Below, piece after piece: positions 13,248 through 24,639 of a stretch of DNA of 64,000 nt. The stretch spans positions 25,176,874-25,240,873 of the forward strand of contig CM060195.1 of assembly GCA_030549335.1 (NCBI GenBank), read 5' to 3'. The DNA comes from Pontederia crassipes (taxonomy: Eukaryota > Streptophyta > Magnoliopsida > Commelinales > Pontederiaceae). A program made the translations under genes and the position numbers. Below the pieces are notes generated by a model that did no database searches, was not told where the DNA came from, and worked only from the letters and a program-made list of their open reading frames with translations. Numbering within the stretch: position 1 is the stretch's first letter; every line of letters begins with the position of its first letter.

Positions 13248-14779
13248 ATTATAATATAGGCAATCAATAGTCATACCATCAATCAATTATATTAAAATAA
13301 TAACAATATCAATAAAATCAATATTAACTAATAAATAAAAATTCTAATGCAACTCTCGGTCATTTCTCTCTATATGCTTTTTTTCTCTCTATCCCTTTTC
13401 TCGACTGTAAGAAATTCAACAAATTGAATTTTCTTTGTCAAAAAGTTAATAATGAAATCGGAAATTCTCTTCGATCTTCTTTCTATAGGCTCTGAAGTTA
13501 AATATGTTTTTTTTCATTTTAATTTCCTCTCTCCATGACGACGGCAAAACATCTTCTATTTCATCTTTCTCTCTCCACATCGCTTACCATGACACAATCA
13601 TCCCATAACCCAATTGGTCCTTGAACAAATTAATTTCACTATCGTAAATAATAAACACGAATCTCTCTGCGTGGGTGTCGCCTGTTGTACCTCACTCGTT
13701 TTATACCTCACGTGTTTTCCTTGTTGTCGCCAAGAAGTCGTGCACACCAAAATCCAGAGAGAAAATAACACACGAGAGATGTCCGACCCTATTAACCCTA
13801 TTTATAGAGTTTTTAATTAATTATACTCTAACTATAATATTTAATCCACTTAAATTTAATCTCTAATTAATCCAGTTTTATTCAAGTTTAAATAAATTTC
13901 AAAATTAATTAAATAATCCCATCACCAATCAAATTCCTCCCCAAGTTTTTTTATTTACGGAATTATTAATAATAATATTAATGACAATACTCCTCAAAAT
14001 AATAAAATATTTATTTATTAAATATTAAAAAATCAGGGCCAGTTCTTACGTGCTTTAAAAATATGGATTCGATAAGAATGAAATGAAGAACTGGAACGAA
14101 ACGAAATAATACCAATTATTTGTAATAAAAATGGTTTTATTATCATATATTTGATTGAATATTCCTGACTATTGACATGTTAAAATTAAAGTACACTATA
14201 ATCAAAATACAAAAACAGTAAACGTGTAACATGAATAAGTTTCAGGTCTATTGGACAAAAGTAAAGAAGGCGTTGGTCCTCTTCAGCTGTCATTATTTTA
14301 TGATAGTATATAAAAAAAAGACAAGGGGTAAAAAAGAATGACATTGTGTACTCCGATTTGTTCATTTGTTATCATTTAATGAACATGTCTTATTTTATTG
14401 TGGGATAATATAAAGTTTATTTCATAGTTACTTTGTCTCGTGTTGCCAACCTCGAGAAGCCCAGATGGTTCGTGTGACACTAATAATTATGCGCAATTGT
14501 TTACAAATTATAATAGATTGACATATCATCAAGTCTAAATTATTCAGTGTCGTGTATACTTGACGGTCATGGCTCATGGATGAAATTTGTAACAGAAAAT
14601 TGTTGTATTTATAAGAACTATCATTCCACCCCTAGTGTTATTTCAGAGTTACTTGTACCTCGGTTACAGTGCCACAAGTAATATCTTTTTCCATGTTGGA
14701 AGTCCTCATGTTATGAATTTAAATGAAAATAAGAAAAAAATTTTTTTGCATGAATTGTCTTGATAATATTGAATACAGA
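13248..14779. other. AT-rich intergenic DNA, nothing recognised
   Basis: Only short open frames without recognisable motifs. A small CT-rich stretch lies at about 13360-13580. Confidence 0.5.
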
Positions 14780-15798
14780 CACTACAAAGATTATTTTACT
14801 TTGGTGACGTCCAACAAACGTCACTCAAACTTGATTAGACGTCACCGATGCTCCTTTGAGATGTTTATTAAAGGTCGGCTTCAGACATCAACGTACGTAA
14901 CTGGGTCACAAGAAGTATTTATGAGATATTTATTAGACGTCACTGAAAATTTAAACACCACAAAATCTTGGTCTTTTCATGACCTTTAACCATCACCAAA
15001 TGTCGTGTTAAGATGACGTTCAAGCGATCACAAAAATTCAATCATATCCTTTTAAAGTTATTTAAAATGTCACAGAAGATAAATTATTAACAATATTGAA
15101 ATGTCACGAAAAATTTCTTTTGTGACATATAATAAACGTCACTAATATGATCAACTGAATAACATTTCATAATTACATATTAATAGGTAAATCTAGTACG
15201 ATTATTACATGGCACATAAGAACAACTACTCAGGTCCTTAATAATTGCATTAACAAACAAATTACATGGAACTCTAATATATCGAAAATTAAGAATTTGC
15301 ATGATGAATAGAAATAAACCAAGTTTGATTTCAGAGAGGACAATAGAGTACTTTCATTCTACACCACAAAGAGAAAACAATGGAGTACTTTCATTATACA
15401 CTAACCTCCTATGAAATTAGTACATTAAAACAATAAAGGTATCTTTTACTTTTCACATATAAATCTTTAATACCAAAGATCACAGCTGCTTCAGTGATCA
15501 TGGTAAGCAAACAAAAATTTCATCCTATAAAGTCAATTAACCTGAATTAGTCAAAACTGACATTCAAAAGTGTCACATGAACCATATAAACTTCATGGGA
15601 TCAAGTGTGTAAAGGGGTTTTGTTAGGAAAAAAATGATCTACCGTGTAACGGATGAATAAGATGACTCCGAATTTTATCTAAATAAACGTCTCTATATAT
15701 TATTTTTGGTGACATTTTATGTATGTGGCTAATACTGTCTCAAGGTGGGGAATCCCGCAATAGTACAAATGTCATTAAATCCAAAAAAAATTGTAGTG
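14780..15798. mobile_element. Non-autonomous CACTA element with AGA target duplication
   Basis: The left end is CACTACAAAGATTATTTTAC at 14780. The right end is AATTGTAGTG, finishing at 15798, and reads CACTACAATT inward. AGA occurs on both sides (14777-14779 and 15799-15801), the 3-bp duplication typical of CACTA elements. Words built on GACGTCAC and TGTCAC recur inside both ends in both orientations. At 1019 bp it has no transposase, so it would depend on an enzyme from elsewhere. Confidence 0.85.
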
Positions 15799-16057
15799 AG
15801 ATATTCTATTAATTACGTGTGCAGTAAATAAATCCATTACCTTAAAGCCCCGCTAATTAAAATATGCGACTTTCCTTCTAGCTAGAGTATAATAACATTA
15901 ATTACCGTATATAAGATGCAATGTGCAAAAGTTAAGTGCATTTTGACTTTCATGACCCGTATCTGTGACAACTAATCAAGGATTTACTGGCATGAAATGA
16001 AGGTAACCAGATAATATTTTACTGGCAAACCTTCCTGTTTCAGAGCTAGCCGATAAT

Positions 16058-16105
16058 GATATATAGCCAGAAATTTCCTCGGACATCCTCATTCCTTCGT
16101 GTGCA
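16058..16105 (+). promoter_or_regulatory. Block upstream of PG1 shared with PG3
   Basis: A GATATATAG TATA-like word (16059-16067), ATAGCCAG and CTCATTCCTTCGTGTGC match in order a block about 250 bp upstream of PG3 (53273-53340). The shared order suggests promoter or 5' UTR sequence inherited from the common ancestor. The transcription start cannot be fixed. Confidence 0.4.
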
Positions 16106-16202
16106 CAATTTGTTGTCCAATTGTAAGGCCGGTGGACATCCAGATTGAAACTTAATATCCTCGCTCCTCAAGATGTCGAGTAGTTATCATTTAGATATCT
16201 CT

Positions 16203-16203
16203 T

Positions 16204-16259
<56 letters not shown>
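16203..16259. repeat. (GATA)n microsatellite
   Basis: About 13 uninterrupted GATA units, 80-130 bp upstream of the PG1 start codon. Confidence 0.95.
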
Positions 16260-16267
16260 ATTCTTGG

Positions 16268-16274
16268 TATAAAT
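16268..16274 (+). promoter_or_regulatory. Candidate TATA box of PG1
   Basis: TATAAAT lies 63 nt before the start codon, followed by a TTCAAGTTAACAAGAAC block that PG2 shares. PG2 has CCAATAT at the equivalent place and so lacks this TATA word. Confidence 0.35.
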
Positions 16275-16336
16275 ATTAGGATGTTTCAAGTTAACAAGAA
16301 CGCTTCTGGATCCGACTGAAACTTCTTATTACATGC

Positions 16337-18249
16337 ATGCAGGATCTACATTTGACGCTACTCATATTCCACGCCTGTTTGGCAATCACGGGAGGGGCGC
16401 TGCAGGTTCATGCAGCAGGGTCCAATGTTATGAACTATAAGGCTGTTGGCAATGGTGTTGCAAATGACACCCAAGTACGCTATATACAACGTTCTACTTT
16501 AATTATAAAATTCGTTTTTTTTTTTGTTCAAATACCTTATATATAGTGTAGAATCCACGAGAAATAATACATAGACAAGTTTCAAATTAATTAACTCGAC
16601 CAATTGACGACTCGCAGGCTTTCTTGAATGCATGGGCAGCAGCATGCACAGCAACAGATAATTCTTCAAGAATGATCGTACCTGCAGGCAAAACCTTCCT
16701 TGTTACACCTATCACATTTCAGGGGCCATGCAAGCCTTCTGTTGTCAATTTTGAGGTCGCCTTGCACCCGAAAGCCGGTTACAATATACATTTCGAAATA
16801 TATAGGACATATTTTTTTTTTATCGTCTCCTTAGTTGCTTGTTTTGATAATGTGCTATGTACACGTGGCTTAGCTAGCACAATCATGCACATAACATGCA
16901 TGCTCATGTTATCGAGTGCAGATCTCGGGAAGCATAGTGGCACCAACGGATCCACGTGAATGGATATTCCCAGGTTCTTGGCTGGTATTTGACTCCGTGA
17001 ACGGACTTGTAGTAAACGGTTCTGGTCTCATTGATGGACGAGGATCCAAATGGTGGAAGCAATCTTGTAAAGTAAAGAGAAGGTACGCATCTGTCATAGT
17101 TTCAACTACAAGTTGTTACAATAACCTTATTTTCTTATTTGTTTAAGTTGGATATCTTTCTCTTGTTACAGCCCGGTTGCACCACTTTGGCACCAACGGT
17201 ACTATTTCCATTATGTTTGTGCATTATTATTCTATTTCAGGTTCAATTTTTATATTTTATATAATAAAGGAATCATTTTATTTATAAAAATCAATATTTA
17301 GTTTTGCTACATGAATAATGTTGAATCGTTTGCAAACGATCTGACAAAGTAAAAAAAAAATTAAAAAATCAGGCAATGCAATTTCTTTCGTGCAACGATA
17401 CGGTGATCAGCAGCATGAATTTCGAAAACAGTGCACAAACGCACATCTTCATACTGGGATCACAGAGGGTCAGCATCAGCAACATCAATATAAGCAGCCC
17501 TGGGTCCAGCCCCAACACTGATGGCATCCACATTCATAATTCCCAGCATGTTAACATCCAAAACTGCACCATTGCTTCCGGTAAAATATAATTATCAGTT
17601 GGATCTCACTTCATTATTTGTCTGATCGATCCCAATATATAAAATATAAGTTGGATCTCACTCTTGCACCATTGGTTCCTAATTAATTAATCTTCTCTTA
17701 TTGCTTGCTTGCAAGTTAAAACTTCAAATATCTTATGTCGTTGCATCTTGCAGGTGACGACTGCATCTCCATCGGAAATCAAATTTATGACATAATAATC
17801 AACGATATAATTTGTGGTCCGGGTCATGGCGTAAGATAATTAGGTCCATATTTTGTAATTTTTTTTATATGTATATATACACAGATGTCGATATACATTC
17901 AATATACTACGTAAGACGCAACAAAGTTTGTATGCGTTTTGATTATTAAATTAATTCAGCCACACAATAATTTATACGTCTTCTTTTACAAGCGAGGTTT
18001 AAAAACGACCACCTTTTTATTTGGTGATCCTTTTTAACACAACTTAGAAACTAATCAGATCTTTGAAGAGATTAATGGGGTTTTGTGGTTTGATTATAGT
18101 GTGGGAAGCGTAGGGAAGGGAGGATCGAATGCCTCTGTCGAAGAGATTCACGTTAGTAATGTAACTTTGAGGGGAACCACAAATGGTGCCAGAATTAAGA
18201 CATGGCAGGTACAGCTAATGAAATAATTCTATGGTCTCAACTAATTGTA

Positions 18250-18311
<62 letters not shown>

Positions 18312-18836
18312 ATATACATATATAACGTTCGTGTTTGACGTAAATTATGAGCCTGTTATTACAGGGAGGAAAGGGGTATGCCAGGGCCATCTCATTCGTG
18401 AACATCACTTTAAACAAGGTCGAGCTCCCAATTACAATCGATCAATACTACGATTGCTATAGCGACGGTGGTTGTTCTCCTCAGGTATGCATATATACAT
18501 AGAACATCTGATTACTGCCACTAGTGCTGCTCTAAATAAATTGTTTATTGTATATGTAAATTCTTCTTTGATATTGCAATCAAAGTACACATATCTCTTA
18601 TCAATATTGATTTAGTGAATTTACATGGATACATGATATGGGAGCAAGCGTGCATACATCATAAATTTTGACCACTTACATTTGCAATAAACCTGCATAT
18701 GCAGAGGGATGCAGTATCAGACGTTCGCTACTCGCACTTTCACGGGACGTCCGCCTCTCAAGTTGCCATAATGCTCAACTGTATAATTTTTGAAGGAGCA
18801 AAGATTGGGATATCGACACAGTATAATGTGCAATAA
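16337..18836 (+). pseudogene. Polygalacturonase copy PG1, damaged and 3'-truncated
   Basis: This is the first of three tandem GH28 endo-/exo-polygalacturonase genes. Such enzymes are secreted and hydrolyse homogalacturonan in the cell wall. Exons are 16337-16474, 16618-16755, 16922-17071 (or 17082), 17172-17198, 17373-17580, 17754-17835, 18100-18208, 18365-18484 and 18705 onward. The start ATG opens a signal-peptide-like segment (LHLTLLIFHACLAITGGAL). NTDG, GDDC, GHG and RIK are all encoded. Three defects are visible. The intron-6 donor is AT at 17836 where PG2 and PG3 have GT. The exon-3 tail has lost bases, so the frame is kept only if the GTAAAG donor at 17072 is used. After MLNC at 18782 the sequence is unrelated to the PG family and stops at 18836, so about 55 C-terminal residues are missing. 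A functional product is unlikely. Confidence 0.85.
18249..18306. repeat. (TC)n(TA)n microsatellite in PG1 intron 7
   Basis: A TC run is followed directly by a TA run, about 40 bp after exon 7. PG2 has a CT run at the same place in its intron 7. Confidence 0.95.
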
Positions 18837-19098
18837 AGTAGTTGGATTGGCGCAAGGAAATTATAATTTTTTTACCAATTTATTGGCCCAAATTGATCAA
18901 CAATGACCGTGCATCAACGAAAGAATAAAATAAAATAAATATATGTATATAAAATATGTGTGGAACCTTAATAAAAGACATAATGATCGAAAGTTCATAA
19001 TAGCCAAGTGGCACAACAAGTTTGGTGCTTTATTATAGACAAACGCTTGAGATGACTACAGTAAGAATGCGCCGAAATCCCAACCCGATGCCTTACCG
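18837..19098. other. Unassigned sequence after the PG1 breakpoint
   Basis: AT-rich DNA that does not match the 3' ends of PG2 or PG3. It lies between the truncated last exon and the left flanking repeat of the copia element. No motif seen. Confidence 0.4.
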
Positions 19099-19220
19099 CG
19101 CTTCCGTCGCCCTCCCTGTAGTCTCAAACGCGGTTCCTTCAGGTCGTCCATAGCTCGCTCCGCCACGGTGTCCGCCCTCCTTGGCAAAATCGCTAACCGG
19201 CAACTAGGGCAGAAAATCCT
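19099..19220. repeat. Left copy of a ~122-bp direct repeat flanking the copia element
   Basis: It aligns in the same orientation with 36797-36918. Shared words include TTCCGTCGCCCTCCCT, TTCAGGTC and CGCTCGCTCC. It lies just outside the copia LTR on each side and is much longer than a 5-bp target duplication. Its origin is unknown. Confidence 0.75.
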
Positions 19221-19222
19221 TG

Positions 19223-19653
19223 TGTTAGCATTTTTGCACGACAGAAATAATGAATCGCGAGAAAATTCGAGAAATTTAAGGGGACGCAAAGTTTTATTAG
19301 ATGAAAGAAATAGAAGAGGATTACAGGATCAGATTGATTTCTCTTTGACCCCTAGGAAGTTTATATAAGCACTTCCTTTAACAGATGATAGAAATTATAG
19401 ACTGACTGTGACTCTAAATTAATTCTAAAAAATAAGACACATATCTCGTGATAAAGAAATAAATCAAATTCGAATCACATACAGAATATCCTTAAAAATT
19501 TTCTTATCAAATCGTGATAAGAAAATAAATTAATCCCCAAAAATAAGACACATATCTCGTGACCGGGCAGCGAGACCCCCATAGGAGAAATCTACTGAAG
19601 CGCTGATTGCATTAGGGGTACACATTAGGTTCAGATTCAAAGCATTATCAACA
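19223..19653 (-). repeat. Copia 3' LTR (left copy)
   Basis: It is the same length as the right LTR (431 bp) and aligns end to end. Next to its inner edge, at 19654-19665, the minus strand reads AAGGTGAAGATT, a polypurine tract as expected before a 3' LTR. Confidence 0.9.
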
Positions 19654-19665
19654 AATCTTCACCTT

Positions 19666-20040
19666 GACTTGAATCCTCCAATTAGATATCTAATACTCTC
19701 TATCACAACCAGTCCCAACTTGAGACTATTGTCACCTATTAATATTTAGCAAGTCCAAACAATATCGAAACTTGCTAGTAGGAATCGATTTGGTGAACAT
19801 ATTCACTAGATTATCTTCTGTGCTAACCTTTTTCACCTTGATCCTCTTCTCAGTACGGATGAAGTGATACCTGATGTCGAAATGATCCTCTCCAATTCAT
19901 GCACTCTGTTCCTCTTCTTCCATCAACATTTGTAGCATAATCTGAGTTTGAATAACCTGCAACCAAACACTCTGTTCCACTTCTATAGATGAGGCCAATG
20001 TCAGACGTTCCTCTCAGATATCGGAAGATATGCTTTACTG
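19666..20040 (-). pseudogene. Copia RNase H fragment (distal part of the split pol)
   Basis: The minus-strand frame starting at the insertion edge reads AVKHIFRYLRGTSDIGLIYR and then GYSNSDYATNVDGRRGT, the usual join of the copia RT tail to RNase H. It then decays, although a KIDTKDNLADMFTK-like motif is still recognisable. Its N-terminal partner ends at 32942 with NNPGKEH, on the other side of the inserted gypsy element. It cannot be expressed as part of a polyprotein. Confidence 0.8.
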
Positions 20041-20045
20041 CCTAC
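20041..20045. repeat. Left target-site duplication of the gypsy element (CCTAC)
   Basis: It pairs with CCTGT at 32937-32941. Copia pol coding normally reads H-W-Q-A-V here, which predicts CCTGC on the + strand, so each copy differs from that by one transition. Confidence 0.7.
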
Positions 20046-22009
20046 TGATGCATGCATTATTATACATGTTTTCATACATCATTTTATATTATTTGTCATA
20101 GTTCTTACCATTGCATGCATCTACATTTTCAATTATTTCTCTAAAATTTGTTAGAATCCAAAACTATCAAATTTTATTGTATTTTGATCTCAGGAGTGTC
20201 AAGTTGGAGGTGCAGAGCGATTATCACGAAAGAGCACAGAAATCGGAGCAAAAAATTGATCCTGAAGAAGAACCCGGGCCGGGTCAATAGTACACCCGAG
20301 TCGGGCCGATCGTAAGACCAAACCCTAGTCAGATTTTGCGCGACAGAAGAACCCGGGCCGGGTACATGATAACCCAGGCCGGGTTTGCTTATCAGACAGA
20401 TTTTATTAGACGGCTCGGCTTTTCACCTTGTTGAACATGAAGTTAACATCTCGAAATGGCGTGCAACCCTAGGGGGACGTTCTCCCCTATAAATACTACA
20501 GTTTGGAGGCCTTGTACGGATCCCCTGACTCGTGAATTCGCGTGCCCTAGCCACCCAACTTTTGAGATAAAATTCTGCAGTGCTGAATTCTGAACCAACT
20601 TGGAGTCATTTCAGCGAACCCTTGCGACGACCACACGACCAAGGCTCATGACAGAGGCATCACCGGATTCTAGAAAGCATACTTTAGTAATATTTCTGAT
20701 GAAATTCTTATTTATCATTATTGATTTGATGTCAAAATAATTCTGTATGGAGTAGTTTTATTGTTAGGAGAAAACTGAGTTGAACCATCTTTATCTCTCA
20801 ATTTATTTGGAAAATTAGACTTCTATTAAATTGCAATTCGTGCATGGTTAATGTTAGAATACTGGATAATCTTCATGTCGTGTTATTCTACAAGTTTTTG
20901 CATGATTAGTCGTTAAATTTTCTTCCAAAATTCAATTTGATTCACGACGCTATCATCGAACCCGGACCGGGTGACATCAAACCCGGGTCGCGTTGTTTCT
21001 CCGTTTTAATCGTTGTTGTTCTTTTCGGTGAAACTCGGACCGAGTTGTTTGTGCCCGGGCCGAGTTGTTCGGAACCCGGGTTACTTCTTCTCTGCTCGGG
21101 CTATGTTGATTGCGCAGCGTAGAATCGAGGATTTTTCTGTTTGAGCCTGGGCCGCGTTCAGTAAAACTCGGGCCGGGTTAGTGTGTTTTTCTTGTCGAAA
21201 CCCAGCTTTATTGTACAGACTTGGGCCACGTTTTGCGTAACTTGGGCCGGGTATTAGTTTGGGGTTTCTAATCGATATACTTCGGATTTGATTGTTGTTT
21301 CTTGTGGATTTGGAAGGATTTTTACTCTATGCATTATTATTAGGGTTATGTGTAATTTGATTGAGTTTTCAACTGTTTAGACTTAATCTTGATTAGAATA
21401 GTTAGGTTCTCGAGATTTTGAGTCCTTTATATTTAACAATCCTTCTTCGTGCATTAATACATCTCGATTAAAATTAGATTATTATGTTCTGAGTTTTCAG
21501 AAATCATAGTTTTATTTTGATCAGAGATAATTAGTTCTCAAGTTTTTTAGCACTATATTTATGTGTATAAGTTGCATTTTAAAGCAATTCGGTTCAAAGT
21601 AAGATTAGAGTTGATTGAGGTTTCAACAGCTTTAATGGCACTTTTATCGGATTAGTTTGATTCTCAAGTTTTTGAGATCAATATTTATAAGCAACTCTTT
21701 TCCATTAGAAGTCTAATTGGTGATTTATTGATTATTTGAGAGATAACAGGGGGATACGAAGTTAGACCCTAACTCATCATTTTTATCGATTTTTCCTCTG
21801 CTAAGCACCATTTTCATTTATTTTCTCACTTCCTTTTTTTCTTAATGATAAATTGAAAGTAAATTCCTCGATTGTTTTTTCACAATAACTTTTAGAGAAA
21901 AAGATTATTAATCTTCAGTCATCGTGGGTTCGACATCCTATTCACTCTTTATTACTTGATACGGTCTAGTATACTTGCTAGTATATTTGCGCTTAATTTT
22001 CACGCATCA
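20046..22009 (+). repeat. Athila-like 5' LTR
   Basis: It is 1964 bp long and rich in CCCGGGCCGGGT-like words at about 20270-20390 and 20955-21250. It has no credible protein-coding frame of its own. Confidence 0.9.
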
Positions 22010-22014
22010 AGTTT

Positions 22015-22034
22015 TTGGCGCCATTGCCGGGGAC
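22015..22034 (+). other. Primer-binding site, tRNA-Asp type
   Basis: TTGGCGCCATTGCCGGGGAC starts 6 nt after the 5' LTR. This is the primer-site form typical of Athila-related gypsy elements, with one A where G is usual. Confidence 0.8.
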
Positions 22035-22139
22035 TAAAAATTTTTACTCTTTTTACTTTATTAGTTATTTTTAGTTTTACTACTTTTTCTATTTCTCTGT
22101 GATCGTGTAGGGGATTGAAAATTTCGAACAAGTCACGTC

Positions 22140-23427
22140 CTGGATTTCTTTAACGAGCTTCCCTCTGAAGAAAAATGATATAATAACAGGAGCTCGAAAG
22201 GACCATTGCTTTTTTATCCAGAAATTGAAAAATCAATTTGTCAGTCTTGAAAGATTCAAAAGAGCTAAGAAATGATAGATCAACGTCAAAATCAAGAGCT
22301 CGTACTGAATTAGCCACCACCATACAGAACGATGCGAGACTATATGTTGGGTAATATTCACGATGAGCCAAATAGCATTATACTTCCTGATGTAGCTGCT
22401 AACCATTTACATATTCGACATGGTACGCTTCAAATGGTACAAAATGATTAGTTTAGTGGTAACAAAAATGAGGACTCCTTTGCTCACGTTCGAAAATATT
22501 TACGATTATGTGACACCTTTAAATTTCACGATGTTACTGATGATGCCGTGAGGCTACATTTATTTCCTTTTTCTCTCAGGGGTCGAGCGTCTACTTGATT
22601 GACTACATTACCTCCTGGAACTGTTACCACTTGGGAGGATATGAAACACAAATTTTATAATAAATATTGCCCTCCACAAAAAGCAACCAAATTGATTGCT
22701 GACGTAAAATCTTTCTATCAACAGGATGCAAAAACAATGTATGAGGCTTGGGAACGATTCAAGGAGTTGATAAGCCGAATTTCACATAATCACATGCCAC
22801 TCTATGAACAGATCCAATACTTTTATAATGGTGCTACTCTACAGGTTAGGGATAAGATTGATACTTCTGCAGGTAGCTCGATGTCGGACAAGTCACCCGA
22901 AGACATTTACATTATAATCGAAAACCTGGCTATCAATAATTGACGAAACGATAGAGATCAAGCACCGTGACAAAACAATTCTTCATATCTCTCTAAATAG
23001 GTAGATGCTCTTAACAAAAAGGTGGAACAACTTCTGATGAATAAGAATAATGCTCCAGTCAAAGCAGCTCATAACATTAATTACCAGGTGTGATTTTTGT
23101 GGGGAAGGACACCCCAATCATGAATGCCCAACTGGTAACTCTTCATCAACTCAATTTGAAAATGCAAATTATGTTACTAACAATTCTTACAGGGATAATC
23201 AGGATCCTTACAAATACGGATTTGGTTTGAAAGTTCAACCCAATTACTCTTGGGTATATAATAGGGGGATGGCTCCTCCTGGTTTCCAACCACGCCATGA
23301 AGAAAGACCTCGACCTAAACCTAAATCAAACTTAGAAGATATTCTTACAAAATTTATTTCTATTTTTGATTCTAAGTTTAATAACGTGGAGGCATCCATC
23401 GAGAATTTGGAAAACCAAGTAGGATAA
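22140..23427 (+). pseudogene. Athila-like gag, broken
   Basis: Fragments of a plant gypsy capsid domain are clear: FHDVTDDAVRLHLFPFSLRG, then LPPGTVTTWEDMKHKFYNKY and the helical stretch to IIENLAINN at 22943. A CX2CX4HX4C zinc knuckle follows (CDFCGEGHPNHECP, about 23093-23134), and then a linker of charged residues. Stop codons near 22449, 22596, 22941 and 23425 and weak similarity before 22320 show that it cannot be translated whole. Gag would normally form the virus-like particle that packages the element RNA. Confidence 0.8.
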
Positions 23428-23475
23428 CTGGCTGACACTGAGAAGAACCCTCGAGAAGAAGCAAAGGCGATCACT

Positions 23476-24639
23476 TTGAGAAGCGGCAAGGAAATGCAAG
23501 AACCCCAACAACCTCAATTTGAACCAGTGGTTGAAGAGAAAATTGATGAATCACTGGAAGAGCAAGATGAATTAGTTCCAACACTACTACCACCGAAAGC
23601 AGACAAGAAAGCTGGGAAATTTACCACTCCTGCAAAACCGGGGAATCTTCCATACCTCCAGAGATATCGGCAGGAGCAACTTGATAAGGAATTTTCTCAT
23701 TTCCTTGAAATTTTTAAGCAGATTCATATTAATATTTCTCTTCCTGAAGCTCTTAAACAGATGCCTACCTATGCAAAGTTCATGAAGAAAATCCTGACCA
23801 ACAAGAGGAAGATCGAAGAGACTGGTCTGGTTAAGCTTTCTCCACAATGTTGTTCGGTGTGCAAGCAAGACATTCCATCAAAAGCAAGAGATCTAAGGAG
23901 TTTTACTATACCATGTGTTATAGGAGATTTTTATTGCTCTAAGGCTTTATGTGATTTAGGTTCTAGTATCAATTTAATGCCTTATTCTATTTTCCTAAAG
24001 CATGGTTATGGGGAACTCCGTGATTCAATTTTGTTACAGATTGCTGATCAATCTGTGAAAAAACCAAGAGGCATGTTGGAAGACATGCTCATTAAAGTTG
24101 ATAAATTTGTTTTTCCTACAAATTTTCTCATTCTAGATATGGATTCTGAGCTTGACACTCCAATCATACTAGGCCGACCTTTTCTAGCGACAGGAAATGC
24201 ATTGATTGATGTCCAAAACGGCCAACTGACTTTGAGAGTCAATAATGAGGAATTATGTTTTAAAATTTCAGATTCTTTAAAATATCATGTTTCTTCATGT
24301 TACTCTATTGACACTTTAGATGAGGATACCTCAGATGAGCTTGATGTAGTTATTCATGAAGTGGTGATGAATCCATATGCTCATGATGAAGATTTGATGG
24401 ATAATTACGAAGTGATCCAAGAACCTGAGGCAATGGAAAAACTCCCTCTGAAAACTTCCACAGTAGAAGAATTGCAAAACTCTTCATCGCTCCCTGAACT
24501 TAAAGCATTACCTTCTCATTTAAAGTATGCATATCTGGACACTGATTCTTTTCCTGTTATTATTTTTGCAGTTCTCACCGAAGATATGGAAGCCCAACTG
24601 CTAGCTGTCCTGAGAAAGCACAAGAAAGCCATTGCGTAG
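23476..24639 (+). pseudogene. Athila-like protease region
   Basis: This 387-codon open frame begins in the gag-pol linker and contains a retroviral-type aspartic protease. CDLGSSINLMP at about 23949-23981 carries the DLGSS catalytic site, followed by LDMDSELDTPIILGRPFLATG, the flap-to-C-terminal part of the family. The frame ends at TAG 24637 and then continues in the same frame into RT, so this stop breaks a once continuous pol. It would have processed the Gag-Pol polyprotein. Confidence 0.8.

Noticed and set aside
14723..14989. 88-codon + strand open frame
   Set aside because: It spans the end of the non-autonomous CACTA element and its subterminal repeats, with no domain.
22015..22034. 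tRNA-like sequence
   Set aside because: Short tRNA complements here and at 36313 and 56889 are primer-binding sites beside LTRs. No cloverleaf can be drawn.
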